DNA from: Candidatus Edwardsbacteria bacterium
GTDB taxonomy: Bacteria; Edwardsbacteria; AC1; EtOH8
Length of the DNA stretch: 64,000 bases
NCBI GenBank assembly: GCA_031082425.1
Contig: JAVHLB010000001.1
Span: forward strand, 186,001-250,000
Direction of reading: 5' to 3'
Below, piece by piece: positions 44,071 to 55,126 of this stretch. The position numbers were made by a program, and so were the translations under genes. The notes beneath the pieces were generated by a model. The model saw only the letters and a program-made list of their open reading frames with translations, was not told the origin of the DNA and made no database searches. Each line of letters begins with the position of its first letter. The first letter of the stretch is position 1.

Positions 44071-46845
44071 ATGAAAAGGTACTTTTCGTTAGTCCTGCTT
44101 TGTTCGATACTTTATTTACCCCTTTGGGCCGGCGCCCAGGAAACCATTCCCGTTCCGGATACATTGAAAACCGATAGTACTGAGATTGTGATCGTTGTCC
44201 CGGCCAATGACACATTGGCGGCCGACACCATTATAGCAAGACCCGTAGGCGGCCCTGTTTATGGAGTAACCCAAAATTATAAGCCATCTACACCTGGCAC
44301 TAGGGTTGTTTATCCCCGGGAAATAGCCGCCACCCCCAACGCCAACATAATTTCGATATTATCGGCCACCAATGGCGTGGTGAACGGAAACGGCTCTCTT
44401 TATTTTCGGGGAAGCCGTTCCGATGAGATAGCCTATTTTATAGACGGTTTTAATGTAACCGAACAATACACTGGAGAGATCGCTACCCCTATCAATTTGG
44501 CGGCTATTGAAGAATTATCCGTAACTACCGGCGGCTGGGGCGTTGAAACTGGCGACGCCATGGGCGGTGTGGTCAATTTCAAAACCAAGGAATATTCGGA
44601 TAAATTCAACATTTTCGGCAAATGGACCACAGAGCCAAGCCGTAATGGTAATAAATTTGAAACGGCGCTGGGCGGAGCTCTGCCGTTCTATAAGAATATA
44701 TCATACTTACTTTCGGCCGAGACCGATAACGGCGACGATATCCGGCCCTGTTTTATGCCGGAGAAATTTTACGTGCCCGATCCTTCCAAAGATTACTTAT
44801 GGGTCGATACTCTACGTTATAGCTATTCTACTTGGGATTCAATCTCCTTGGGATGGACGGGTGGTTGGGAAGATTCCACAGATGGAGCCTGGCAGGCGGA
44901 AAAGGCCCAAAGAATAGCCGATGGTTGGGTTCGTGGCTGGAAGGAAAGTGATGCAGAATATCTGCCGCATAGCGATTATAATAAATACCGCATCACGGGA
45001 AAAGCAAGCTACAAGATACAGCCACTTGACGCAAAATTGAGCCTCTTAGGCATAGCCACCAGGGATCAAGAAGCACGTTACAATGCTTCTTGGAAATATA
45101 ATCTGGACGGCTATTATTCAAAACTACAAAAATCCCACTTGCTGGGCGCGACATGGACACACAGCATCGCCAACAAGATCAACTATACTCTCAAGCTAAG
45201 CAAACATCACAGCCAGACCCAATCGGGAATACGCGATACCATAGCAGAGAAAACTAGAAGCTGGTGGGAGGATTATACATTCCTTTCCGATACCGATGCC
45301 GACGGCGACAGCATGTATGATGCATATGAAGGTCAGGCCTACAGCTCAAACGATGTTGATAACCCCTACGGCGTGGACGGCATATTTTACACTACCGGAC
45401 TGGCCAGAGTTTGGGAAAAGTCTTTTTCTGATTATGCCTCGGGAAAACTTGACGTTTCTTCGCGGATTAATGAATATAATAGACTTTCCGGTGGTGTTGA
45501 GTTTAAGAAATACCGTGTTTATAAAAAATATAATTCCTTGCCTTGGGAACCATTAGCATCTTATTACAGCCCGGTTGGGGTATTTGTCCAAAGCTATGAC
45601 TTTAAGCCGGAAACCCGTGCTATTTATATTCAAGAACATTTTATTTATGACAAGATAGCAATTAATGCTGGTCTGCGGTTTAATCATGTGAATTTAGGGG
45701 ACTCTTTCAATTACACCAACTTTTTCTGGCTTACGGATTCAACACCGCTTTACGAAAAAAGAAAAAGTACGGCGAGCTTGGGCACTAATATTACTTATTT
45801 ATTGTTTCCTTCAACCCACGTTGAATGCGGCTTTAACCAATACTATCAAATACCTGCCTGGGATGATTTTTATAAAAAAATTCACTTGAGCCTATATTCT
45901 GTTAACACCTTGGCTGATTATCAAAAAACTACCCTTTACGAAACTGGCATAACCCATCAAATAAATACAAACACAGCCGTAAACGCTAATTTCTATTATA
46001 AAAATATTAATAATATACTTCAGTCACGAGAAATGCTGGACTCGACCACGGGACTTAATTATATATATTATTATTATTACGGGGATTATGGAACTGTGAA
46101 GGGTTTCGAACTAAATTTAGATCATAAAACCGATTACTTTATAGGTCAATTCAATTACAGCTACAGCAAGGCCCTGTCAGCCATTAAAGATAACGACAGT
46201 AATAATATTGTTATGAATTACAATCAATCCGGCAAATTCAAACTTGTAACTAATTTTTATTCCGGAGATAACTTCGGCCCCAAAGTAGCTAATTTTCACC
46301 CCTTGGCAAATATCACGCTTGGGCTGACCAATAATTTAGGAACCGGTTTCCCCTATACCCATAAAGACCTAAAAGGAAACACTATTGGCAATTTGAACGA
46401 CTCATTATTGCCTTCTTACTGGTATACCGATCTGCTGATATCCAAAAAAATGAATTTCAATAAAGTCAACTTATCTTTGGATCTGGAAATATTGAACTTA
46501 TTTGATAGAAAGAATGTCAGCGGCCTTTATTCGGTCACAGGAGAAGTTAATTATGACGGTAAATTTTTCGATCTGAGTGAATTTATTGCCCTTGGAAATA
46601 CACCCGACAGTATTTCTTATACTGTTGATGGTAACGGACTCCCGGTAATGGTTCCCAATCCCTATTACAGCAAATGGAGGGATTTGAACAGCGATGGAAC
46701 TATTGATCCCTATGAAAATTATAATAGCTACATCACTGCCTGGAACGATTATATCTCTGACCCGTTCAACCCATACCGTGTGCCTTATTCAAGCGCTTAC
46801 CTGGCACCGCGAAGATTTAAACTAGCCTTAAGCGTATCTTTTTAA
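44071..46845 (+). CDS. TonB-dependent receptor
   Basis: 924 residues. A signal peptide (WAGA|Q) is followed by a plug domain at about 70-190 (PGTRVVYPREIAATPNANIISILSATNGVV, GSLYFRGSRSDEIAYFIDGFNV, GGWGVETGDAMGGVVNFKTK) and a long beta-barrel that ends ...APRRFKLALSVSF with the usual terminal Phe. A carboxypeptidase-like N-terminal domain is not seen. The ligand is unknown. It is AT-richer than its neighbours gltX and glnS. AAAGGA precedes the ATG. Confidence 0.9.
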   Translation: MKRYFSLVLLCSILYLPLWAGAQETIPVPDTLKTDSTEIVIVVPANDTLAADTIIARPVGGPVYGVTQNYKPSTPGTRVVYPREIAATPNANIISILSATNGVVNGNGSLYFRGSRSDEIAYFIDGFNVTEQYTGEIATPINLAAIEELSVTTGGWGVETGDAMGGVVNFKTKEYSDKFNIFGKWTTEPSRNGNKFETALGGALPFYKNISYLLSAETDNGDDIRPCFMPEKFYVPDPSKDYLWVDTLRYSYSTWDSISLGWTGGWEDSTDGAWQAEKAQRIADGWVRGWKESDAEYLPHSDYNKYRITGKASYKIQPLDAKLSLLGIATRDQEARYNASWKYNLDGYYSKLQKSHLLGATWTHSIANKINYTLKLSKHHSQTQSGIRDTIAEKTRSWWEDYTFLSDTDADGDSMYDAYEGQAYSSNDVDNPYGVDGIFYTTGLARVWEKSFSDYASGKLDVSSRINEYNRLSGGVEFKKYRVYKKYNSLPWEPLASYYSPVGVFVQSYDFKPETRAIYIQEHFIYDKIAINAGLRFNHVNLGDSFNYTNFFWLTDSTPLYEKRKSTASLGTNITYLLFPSTHVECGFNQYYQIPAWDDFYKKIHLSLYSVNTLADYQKTTLYETGITHQINTNTAVNANFYYKNINNILQSREMLDSTTGLNYIYYYYYGDYGTVKGFELNLDHKTDYFIGQFNYSYSKALSAIKDNDSNNIVMNYNQSGKFKLVTNFYSGDNFGPKVANFHPLANITLGLTNNLGTGFPYTHKDLKGNTIGNLNDSLLPSYWYTDLLISKKMNFNKVNLSLDLEILNLFDRKNVSGLYSVTGEVNYDGKFFDLSEFIALGNTPDSISYTVDGNGLPVMVPNPYYSKWRDLNSDGTIDPYENYNSYITAWNDYISDPFNPYRVPYSSAYLAPRRFKLALSVSF

Positions 46846-46949
46846 CGATTCAACAATAATCAAAATAACTAAAACCCCGGGCACGCTAAATACATTTTAA
46901 ACAATACCTTTGCGATCTTAGCGTCTTCGCGGTAAAAGAGAAAATCAAT

Positions 46950-48650
<1,701 letters not shown>

Positions 48651-48665
48651 ATGATCCCACCCCTG

Positions 48666-48698
48666 CCCCTCCCCCAAAGCATTGGGAGAGGGGTTTTC
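48666..48698 (+). terminator. Rho-independent terminator after glnS
   Basis: CCCCTC (48666-48671) pairs with GAGGGG (48688-48693), extended by CCCAA/TTGGG, with an AGCA loop and TTTT after it. It lies 16 bases past the stop codon. Confidence 0.75.
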
Positions 48699-48739
48699 AA
48701 TTATTGAACTTATTTTACATCTATGCTAAAATTACCGAC

Positions 48740-49630
48740 ATGAAAGACATCAAGCTGAAAAAAGTAGAGTGGCTGTACCTGTGGTTCATCCTAGGGCTTT
48801 CCCTGCTGACGGTGGTCTTCCTGCGCAAACTGGACGGCTGGCCCCAGATCTTCTATATCTACGGGCTGACCCTGGCGGCCTACGCCTTGGTGATATTTCT
48901 CAACACCCGCTGGCCCAATAAAATCACCAAGAGCCTGCGCCACCTGGCGCCCTACGCCGGGATCCTGCCGGTCTTCCAGAGCCTGGGCTTCATCACCCAT
49001 TATATCCGGCCCGATCTGGACAGCTACCTGATCAGGATAGACTATGTCCTGTTCGGGGTCCATCCCACCGTCTGGCTGGAGCGTTTCACCGTCCCCTGGA
49101 TGGTGGACGTGCTGGCCCTGGCCTATTCCAGCTACTATTTTCTGCCGGTGGTCCTGGCGGTCTTTTTGCACTTCGACCAGAAACATCACGAGCTGGAGCA
49201 TCTCTTTTTGGCTTTGACCCTGGGTTTCTTCATCTCCTACGTGGGATATCTGCTGGTGCCGGCCGTCGGGCCGCGCTTCACCCTGACCGGCCAGCAGGCC
49301 GGCCCGGTCAAGGGCCTGTTCTGGGGCAACCAGATCCTGGATTTTTTGACCGCCAACGAGTTCAACAAAAGGGATTGTTTCCCCTCCGGGCACACCGGCA
49401 TAACATTGATCGTGTTGTATTACGCCCATGTCCATCATAAAAAACTGTTCGCCTTCCTGCTGCCGGTGGGGATTCTGCTGATACTGGCCACGGTATTCTT
49501 AAGACTGCACTATGTGATAGACGTCATCGCCGGGTTCGGCCTGGCCGCGCTGGCCATTTTCATCACCGAATTGTGGAATCCGCATTTCATCCCGTCAAGG
49601 GATAAAAACAAAGAGGCCGCCCAAAATTAG
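48740..49630 (+). CDS. PAP2-superfamily membrane phosphatase/transferase (Aur1-like)
   Basis: 296 residues from the ATG at 48740. Six or so membrane segments surround the PAP2 catalytic motifs: the signature CFPSGHTGITL with its His, and LRLHYVIDVIAG with the second His. The layout, with a periplasmic loop of VGPRF before the SGH motif, resembles inositol-phosphorylceramide synthase (Aur1/Ipt1)-type PAP2 proteins. It could be a lipid phosphatase or a head-group transferase. No ribosome site is obvious. Confidence 0.82.
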   Translation: MKDIKLKKVEWLYLWFILGLSLLTVVFLRKLDGWPQIFYIYGLTLAAYALVIFLNTRWPNKITKSLRHLAPYAGILPVFQSLGFITHYIRPDLDSYLIRIDYVLFGVHPTVWLERFTVPWMVDVLALAYSSYYFLPVVLAVFLHFDQKHHELEHLFLALTLGFFISYVGYLLVPAVGPRFTLTGQQAGPVKGLFWGNQILDFLTANEFNKRDCFPSGHTGITLIVLYYAHVHHKKLFAFLLPVGILLILATVFLRLHYVIDVIAGFGLAALAIFITELWNPHFIPSRDKNKEAAQN

Positions 49631-49642
49631 GGCGGCCTTTGT
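49614..49642 (+). terminator. Rho-independent terminator overlapping the PAP2 stop codon
   Basis: AGGCCGCCC (49614-49622) and GGGCGGCCT (49630-49638) form a perfect nine-pair stem with a loop AAAATTA that contains part of the stop codon, followed by TTTG. Confidence 0.75.
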
Positions 49643-49660
49643 ATATAACCTTATTGGTTT

Positions 49661-49697
49661 ATTTTTAGGAGAGGGTTTCAAACCCTCTCCTAAAAAT
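49661..49697. repeat. 37-base perfect palindrome, likely bidirectional terminator
   Basis: Arms ATTTTTAGGAGAGGGTTT (49661-49678) and its exact complement (49680-49697) flank a single C. It lies between convergent genes and has A/T ends on both sides, so it may end transcription from either side, or be a dispersed palindromic element. Confidence 0.7.
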
Positions 49698-49719
49698 TTA
49701 AATTCCGAACGTGGAACAA

Positions 49720-50841
49720 TCAAACGATCTTTTTCTCATACACCCGGTAGGTCTTGTAGATCCTGGCCCCCACCGCCTCGGCCAGCCGGTTCATCATAGT
49801 ATTGTTCTCCAGCACCCAGGACAGCTCCCCTGTCCGGTAGCCCTTTTTAAGACCGTTCTCGAACACCCGGCTGATCAGCCCGGCCTCGATGCCCCGATGC
49901 TGGTAGTCACCGACCACCCCGGCGGTCATCACCCTGGCATGGGTGATCTCTCTTTTGTGCCACAGGAACTTGATCATCTCCAGCGGGCCCATCCTGCCGT
50001 TCAGTTTTTTAATGACGTAATTGTAATCCGGCAGGGCCCACAGCGAGCCCACCGGCTTTTGCCCGTCGAAGGCGAAGATCACGAAATCGGCATCCACTAT
50101 GTCCTTGAAATTTTCGGCATAATGGTCTATCTCGTGTTCGGTCAGGGGCACAAAGCCCCAGTTATGGCTCCAGGCCTGGTTGTAAACCTCCTTGAATATC
50201 TTCACCTCCTGGGCGAATTTTTTTTTATCGATGCTCCGGAAGGTGATGCCGTGGCGCTCCACCCTCTGGGCCAGCATCCTCACCCGCCGGCCGTCCATCT
50301 TCTCCACGTCGAAGAAGTAGGCATACATATCCATGGCCTTTTCCAGCCCGCAGCCCTCGATCAATTTGGGATAATATGACGGGTTGTAGGTCATCTCTAT
50401 CACCGGCGGAGAATCGAAGGCGTCTATCAGCAGGCCGGCGGTATCGTTGGTGGTGAAGTTGAACGGGCCCCGGATGGTATCCATGCCCTGATCTTTAATC
50501 CATCTCCCGGCGGCGGCAACAAGAGCCGCGGCGGCATTCTGGTCATCCAAGCATTCAAAGAAGCCGAAAAAGCCGCATTTTTCGTTATGAAACCGGTTGC
50601 TGTTGTCGTCAATGTGCGCGGAGATGCGCCCGATGTTCTTGCCGTCCTTTTGGGCCAGAAAATAGGCGGCCCGGGCATGTTCGAAGAAGGCATTTCTCCC
50701 GGCGTCCAGCATCTTGCGCTGTTCGGCGATCAGGGGCGGCACCCAATTGGGATCGTGGCCATAGATCGTCCAGGGCAGTTTTATGAAATCGTCGACATCC
50801 GCCTGGCCGACCGCCTGTTTTATAATGATATTATCCGGCAT
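49720..50841 (-). CDS. Large GNAT-fold N-acyltransferase
   Basis: 373 residues. The N-terminus FIKLPWTIYGHDPNWVPPL...AFFEHARAAYFLAQKDGKNIGRISAHID and the C-terminal ARVMTAGVVGDYQHRGIEAGL are a widespread uncharacterised family with two GNAT-like halves. Bacterial ceramide synthase has been described as a GNAT-type acyltransferase of similar length, so an acyl-chain donor is conceivable. The neighbour across the terminator is an Aur1-like PAP2 protein, but the two are convergent and not an operon. Substrate unknown. Confidence 0.78.
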   Translation of the reverse strand: MPDNIIIKQAVGQADVDDFIKLPWTIYGHDPNWVPPLIAEQRKMLDAGRNAFFEHARAAYFLAQKDGKNIGRISAHIDDNSNRFHNEKCGFFGFFECLDDQNAAAALVAAAGRWIKDQGMDTIRGPFNFTTNDTAGLLIDAFDSPPVIEMTYNPSYYPKLIEGCGLEKAMDMYAYFFDVEKMDGRRVRMLAQRVERHGITFRSIDKKKFAQEVKIFKEVYNQAWSHNWGFVPLTEHEIDHYAENFKDIVDADFVIFAFDGQKPVGSLWALPDYNYVIKKLNGRMGPLEMIKFLWHKREITHARVMTAGVVGDYQHRGIEAGLISRVFENGLKKGYRTGELSWVLENNTMMNRLAEAVGARIYKTYRVYEKKIV

Positions 50842-50889
50842 GATTCCATTTTTGTGTTTTTCGTGGGCAAGTAATCGCCTTAACGGCTG

Positions 50890-51609
50890 CTATTTTATCA
50901 GATCACCCAGCCGCTGGAAACGGATATTCTTCCAGAACATCCAGAACGGCTCGCCGTTCTCCGAATCCCAGGACCAGTAGATGAACAGCGCCCGGCCCCT
51001 GAGCAGATCCTTGGGCAGCGGCCCCCAAAAGCGGGAATCCAGCGAGTTGTCCCGGTTGTCGCCCATGGCGAAGATGTTCCCCGGCGGCACCACCACCGGC
51101 CCGAAGTTGTCCCGCATCCAGCCCAGCTGGACGAACTTTCTTTCCTCCCAGGCCCTCTGATAATCCGGCTTCCAGATGTTCTTGACCGCATCCCTGTTCA
51201 GGCTGGCTTCCCGGGACTTGTGGACGGCATAGGGCTCGTCGGGCCGCTGGCCGTTGACATAGAGGTCCTTACCGATCAGCTCCACGGTGTCGCCCTCCAC
51301 CGCCACGCAGCGCTTGATGAAATCGCGCCCGTCCAGCGGGTATTTGAACACCACGATATCACCGGGCACCGGCGGCCGGATCCCCGGCAGGACCGCCCGG
51401 TCGGTGAAGGGGATCTTGGTGCCGTAGATGAACTTGTTGACCATCAGAAAATCCCCCACCAGCAGGGTGTCCTCCATCGAGCCGGAGGGGATCTTGAAGG
51501 CCTGGATCAGCAGGCTGCGGATGATCAGGGCCATCACCGCCGCCCAGAGGATTAATTCCGTCCAGTCCCGGTACCAGGATTTTTTGCGGTTATCGTGAGC
51601 TTTCAGCAT
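50890..51609 (-). CDS. lepB: Signal peptidase I (copy 1)
   Basis: 239 residues. One N-terminal membrane helix, the catalytic Ser44 in PSGSMEDTL, Lys99 in DFIKRCVAV and the GDNRDNSLDSRFWG box are all present. It cuts signal peptides on the outer face of the inner membrane. A second lepB lies directly upstream, 30 bases away, with about half of positions shared, so the two form a tandem pair. Confidence 0.95.
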   Translation of the reverse strand: MLKAHDNRKKSWYRDWTELILWAAVMALIIRSLLIQAFKIPSGSMEDTLLVGDFLMVNKFIYGTKIPFTDRAVLPGIRPPVPGDIVVFKYPLDGRDFIKRCVAVEGDTVELIGKDLYVNGQRPDEPYAVHKSREASLNRDAVKNIWKPDYQRAWEERKFVQLGWMRDNFGPVVVPPGNIFAMGDNRDNSLDSRFWGPLPKDLLRGRALFIYWSWDSENGEPFWMFWKNIRFQRLGDLIK

Positions 51610-51639
51610 ATCATATTTTGGTTCTTTGTTTTTAAATAT

Positions 51640-52344
51640 TTAAGCCAGTATCTTGCCTATCCGCGTTATTCTGAACCTCTGCCAGAATCTGCTGAGCGGA
51701 GTATCGGACTGCTTGTCCCAGGACCAGTAGATGAACATCACCCTCCCCCGGATGTTCTTTTTGGGCAGCGGCCCCCAGTAGCGGGAATCGAACGATTCGT
51801 CCCGGTTGTCGCCCATCATGAAGTAGCAGTCCGGGGGGACCACCACCGGGCCGAAGTTGTCGCGCACCCAGTACCGCTCGGCGTTGCGCCCGCTCTCCCA
51901 GTCGTTCTGCATCATAAGGGGATTGATGGCTGCCTGCGGGAAGGGATATTGCTCGGGGTCGGTGTGCTGGATGAACGGCTGTTCCATTTTTTTGCCGTTC
52001 AGGTAGAGGTCCTTGTTCTTCACCTCGATGGTGTCGCCCGGCAGGCCGATGCAGCGCTTGACCAGGGTCAGGCCGTCGTAGGGGCTGCGGAAGATAACCA
52101 TCTGTCCCGGCCGGGGCGAGGTCATGGGCAGAATGGTCTTGTCGGTGAAGGGGATGTGAAGGCCGTAGGTGAATTTCTCGGCGAACAGCCGGTCGCCCGG
52201 CAGGATGGTCTTCTCCATGGAGCCGGTGGGCACCTCGTAGGCCTCCAGCAGGAAGGGGTTGATGATGAACTTGACCACGACCACCGCAAACAGCAGCGGC
52301 CACAGCCAGTCGTGCCAGAATTTCTTAAATGAATTGTTTTTCAT
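51640..52344 (-). CDS. lepB: Signal peptidase I (copy 2)
   Basis: 234 residues from the ATG at 52344; an in-frame TTG at 52353 is less likely. Catalytic Ser42 in PTGSMEKTI, Lys96 in LVKRCIGL and GDNRDESFDSRYWG are present. The substrate-facing region between the two boxes differs from copy 1 (a longer insert with PAAINPLMMQND), so the two may favour different precursors. The small membrane protein gene ends a few bases before it. Confidence 0.95.
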   Translation of the reverse strand: MKNNSFKKFWHDWLWPLLFAVVVVKFIINPFLLEAYEVPTGSMEKTILPGDRLFAEKFTYGLHIPFTDKTILPMTSPRPGQMVIFRSPYDGLTLVKRCIGLPGDTIEVKNKDLYLNGKKMEQPFIQHTDPEQYPFPQAAINPLMMQNDWESGRNAERYWVRDNFGPVVVPPDCYFMMGDNRDESFDSRYWGPLPKKNIRGRVMFIYWSWDKQSDTPLSRFWQRFRITRIGKILA

Positions 52345-52357
52345 AATATCCAAAAAT

Positions 52358-52570
52358 TTATAGTTTCTTTTTTTTAAACCTTTTTATTAAAGCCACGATT
52401 AAATAAGGTACTATAACGGCAATACAAACGCCAACACCAATACTTAAGGCTAAAATAACATACTTTACTGTGCCTGCTTGATATGACACATATGCCCAAT
52501 AGAGCAATATTGTGATGCAAAATATCGCTGATACGATAGGCAATATATTATTTTTCATTTTACTACGCAT
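52358..52570 (-). CDS. Small two-helix membrane protein
   Basis: 70 residues (66 if the ATG at 52558 is used). Two hydrophobic helices (ILPIVSAIFCITILLYWAYV and YVILALSIGVGVCIAVIVPYLIVALI) are followed by a basic RFKKKKL tail. Not recognised. It is AT-rich and ends 13 bases before the lepB ATG, so it may be read with it. It could be a small inner-membrane protein; real expression is not certain. Confidence 0.5.
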   Translation of the reverse strand: MRSKMKNNILPIVSAIFCITILLYWAYVSYQAGTVKYVILALSIGVGVCIAVIVPYLIVALIKRFKKKKL

Positions 52571-52785
52571 AAGAAAAGAAGTTAATTATATTTATTAAGT
52601 GTGTAGTCGCAATTTAGCACTCAATGTAAATTAGATAGTTCCCTTTTTGAACTTGTCGTGAGGATAGTGAAGGTTGTCTTGGTAGCAAATAGTAATATCC
52701 TTCAATCTGTAAAGCACGGCGTCAATCTCAGAATGACATTGGTGCCTTGGTGTCTTGGTGGTTTAAAAAGTCCTCCTCGCTCGTC

Positions 52786-54585
52786 TCAGTCTCCAACCTT
52801 TAACACCGCCAGGAAGGCCTCCTGGGGGATCTCCACGTTGCCCACCTGCTTCATCCGCTTCTTGCCCTCCTTCTGCTTCTCCAGCAGCTTCCGCTTGCGG
52901 GTGATGTCCCCGCCGTAGCACTTGGCGGTGACGTTCTTGCGGTAGGCCTTGACCGACTCCCGGGCGATGATCCGGCTGCCGATGGCCGCCTGGATGGCGA
53001 TCTCGTACTGCTGTCTCGGTATCAGCTTGCGCAGCTTACCCACCAGGGCCTTGCCCCACTCGAAGGAGTGCTGCTTGTGGACGATGGAGGACAGGGCATC
53101 CAGCGGATCGCCGTTGATCAGGATGTCCAGCTTGACCAGCTCCGATTCCCGGTACTCCAGCATCTCGTAATCCAGCGAGGCGTAGCCCTTGGACAGGCTC
53201 TTGAGCTTGTCGTAAAAATCGAAGATGATCTCGGCCAGCGGGAACTCGTAGAACAGGATCCCCCGGGTGGGGTCCAGGTATTCCAGCTTTTTGTAGATGC
53301 CCCGCCGGTCCTGCCCCAGCTTCATAATGTTGCCGATGAACTCGGCCGGCACCACGATCTCGGCCGCCACGTAGGGCTCTTCCACCTTCTCGATGCTGAC
53401 CTCGGTGGGCATCTCGGCCGGGTTGTCCACCTGCAGGACGGTTCCGTCGGTCTTGTAGACCTTGTACTCCACGTTGGGCACGGTGTTGATCAGGGAAAGG
53501 TTGTACTCCCGCTCCAGCCGCTCCTGGACGATCTCCATGTGCAGCATGCCCAAAAACCCGCAGCGGAACCCGAAGCCCAGGGCTCCCGAGGTCTCGGGAA
53601 TGTAGGACAGGGCCGAGTCGTTGAGCACCAGCTTGTCCAGGGCCTCCCGCAGTTCGGGGTACTGCTGGTTCTCGGTGGGATACAGCCCGGCGTAGACCAT
53701 GGGCTTGACCTGCTTGTAGCCCGGCAGGGCCTCTTGGGCCGGATGCTCGGCGTCGGTGATGGTGTCGCCCACCCGGGCGTCGGAGACGGTCCGGATGCCG
53801 GCCACCACGTAGCCCACCTCGCCGGTCAGCAATATATCCTTGGGATACATGCCCAGCTTGAGGGTCCCCACCTCGGTGACCTCGAAGATCTTGTCGGTGG
53901 AGAACAGTTTTATCTTCATGCCTTTTTTCAGGCTGCCCTCCACCATCCGGATGTACGGCACCGCCCCGCGGTAGACGTCGAAGATGCAGTCGAAGATCAT
54001 GGCCCGGGGCGGCCCCTCGGTCTTGCCCGAGGGCGCCGGGATCTTGTCGATAATTGTTTCCAGCAATGTCTCTATGCCTATCCCGGTCTTGGCGCTGACC
54101 AATAATATATCCTCATCATCGCATCCGATCAGTTCGACGATCTGCTGCTTGCAACGCTCCACCTCGGCCGAGGGCAGGTCTATCTTGTTGATCACCGGGA
54201 TGATGGTCAGGTTGTGGTTGACCGCCTGGTAAAGGTTGGCCACTGTCTGGGCCTCCACCCCCTGGGTGGCGTCCACCACCAGGATGGCGCCCTCGCAGGC
54301 CGCCAGGGAGCGGGAGACCTCGTAGCCGAAATCCACGTGGCCCGGGGTGTCTATCAGGTTGAAGATGTATTCCTGCCCGCTCTGGGAGCGGTAGTTCATC
54401 TTGACCGGGTGCATCTTGATGGTGATGCCCCGTTCCCGCTCCAGGTCCATGCTGTCCAGCACCTGCTCCTGCATGTCCTTCTTCATGATGGACCCGGTGG
54501 TCTCCAGCAGGCGGTCGGCCAGGGTGGATTTCCCGTGGTCTATATGGGCGATGATGCAGAAATTTCGGATGTGATCTTGGGACAA
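52786..54585 (-). CDS. lepA: Elongation factor 4 (LepA)
   Basis: 599 residues. G domain motifs [18 protein letters not shown] and NKIDLP, followed by EF-G-like domains and the LepA-specific C-terminal domain ([30 protein letters not shown]). It acts on ribosomes during initiation or stalled elongation. In many genomes lepA sits just upstream of lepB; here a small membrane protein and a repeat-bearing spacer come between. The start is preceded by CAGGAGC and by a CCTTGGTGTTCTTCGCG boundary string. Confidence 0.96.
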   Translation of the reverse strand: [599 protein letters not shown]

Positions 54586-54643
54586 TTATTTATGCTCCTG
54601 AAAAATTATTTTGCCGCAAAGGCGCGAAGAACACCAAGGGTTA

Positions 54644-55126
54644 TTAATATTGTTGCTTTTGAATAATAGTATCAACGATGTTTTTTTCGATTTCGCCGCG
54701 TTTGACCATTTCTTTTAATTCGCGTTTTGTCAGTAATTCTGCTGGATTGACAATCGTTTCAGCAACCAGCTCCAATCTAAATTCCCGCTGGGTATTCCAT
54801 TCATCTCCTTTGGACATAGTTGAATTGGGAACCGCCACGATGTCGTTCTTACTTACCGATCCCAATAGACGATAGACAAAACCTTTTATAAAAGGGCCGG
54901 TATGTTTCCATTTTGCTCCGTTGCCAACCACCACCGCCGGTTTATGGGAAAATATTCGGGCAATTTCGAACCGTTGGGTTACCGTGCTTCCGGCTTTAAG
55001 CCTGGTCAATTTTTTGGGTGAGCCGTGATACCAGGGTTTGTCCGATCCAATTTGGTTAGACTTTTCCATGGCTGTTATTGGTTTAATATGATTACCGGCA
55101 CGCAAATCATTGCTATCAATAATCAT
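54644..55126 (-). CDS. Hypothetical protein, possibly ADP-ribosyltransferase fold
   Basis: 160 residues. Not firmly recognised. PWYHGSPKKLTRLKAGSTVT near the N-terminus and the later GDEWNTQREFRLELVAET resemble the HG start and the final strand of the Arr/PARP-like mono-ADP-ribosyltransferase fold, but the family's other signature residues were not identified. A basic middle stretch contains GFVYRLLGSVSKNDIVAVPN. The gene overlaps the DUF3795 gene by 11 bases and is AT-richer than it. Confidence 0.5.
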   Translation of the reverse strand: MIIDSNDLRAGNHIKPITAMEKSNQIGSDKPWYHGSPKKLTRLKAGSTVTQRFEIARIFSHKPAVVVGNGAKWKHTGPFIKGFVYRLLGSVSKNDIVAVPNSTMSKGDEWNTQREFRLELVAETIVNPAELLTKRELKEMVKRGEIEKNIVDTIIQKQQY

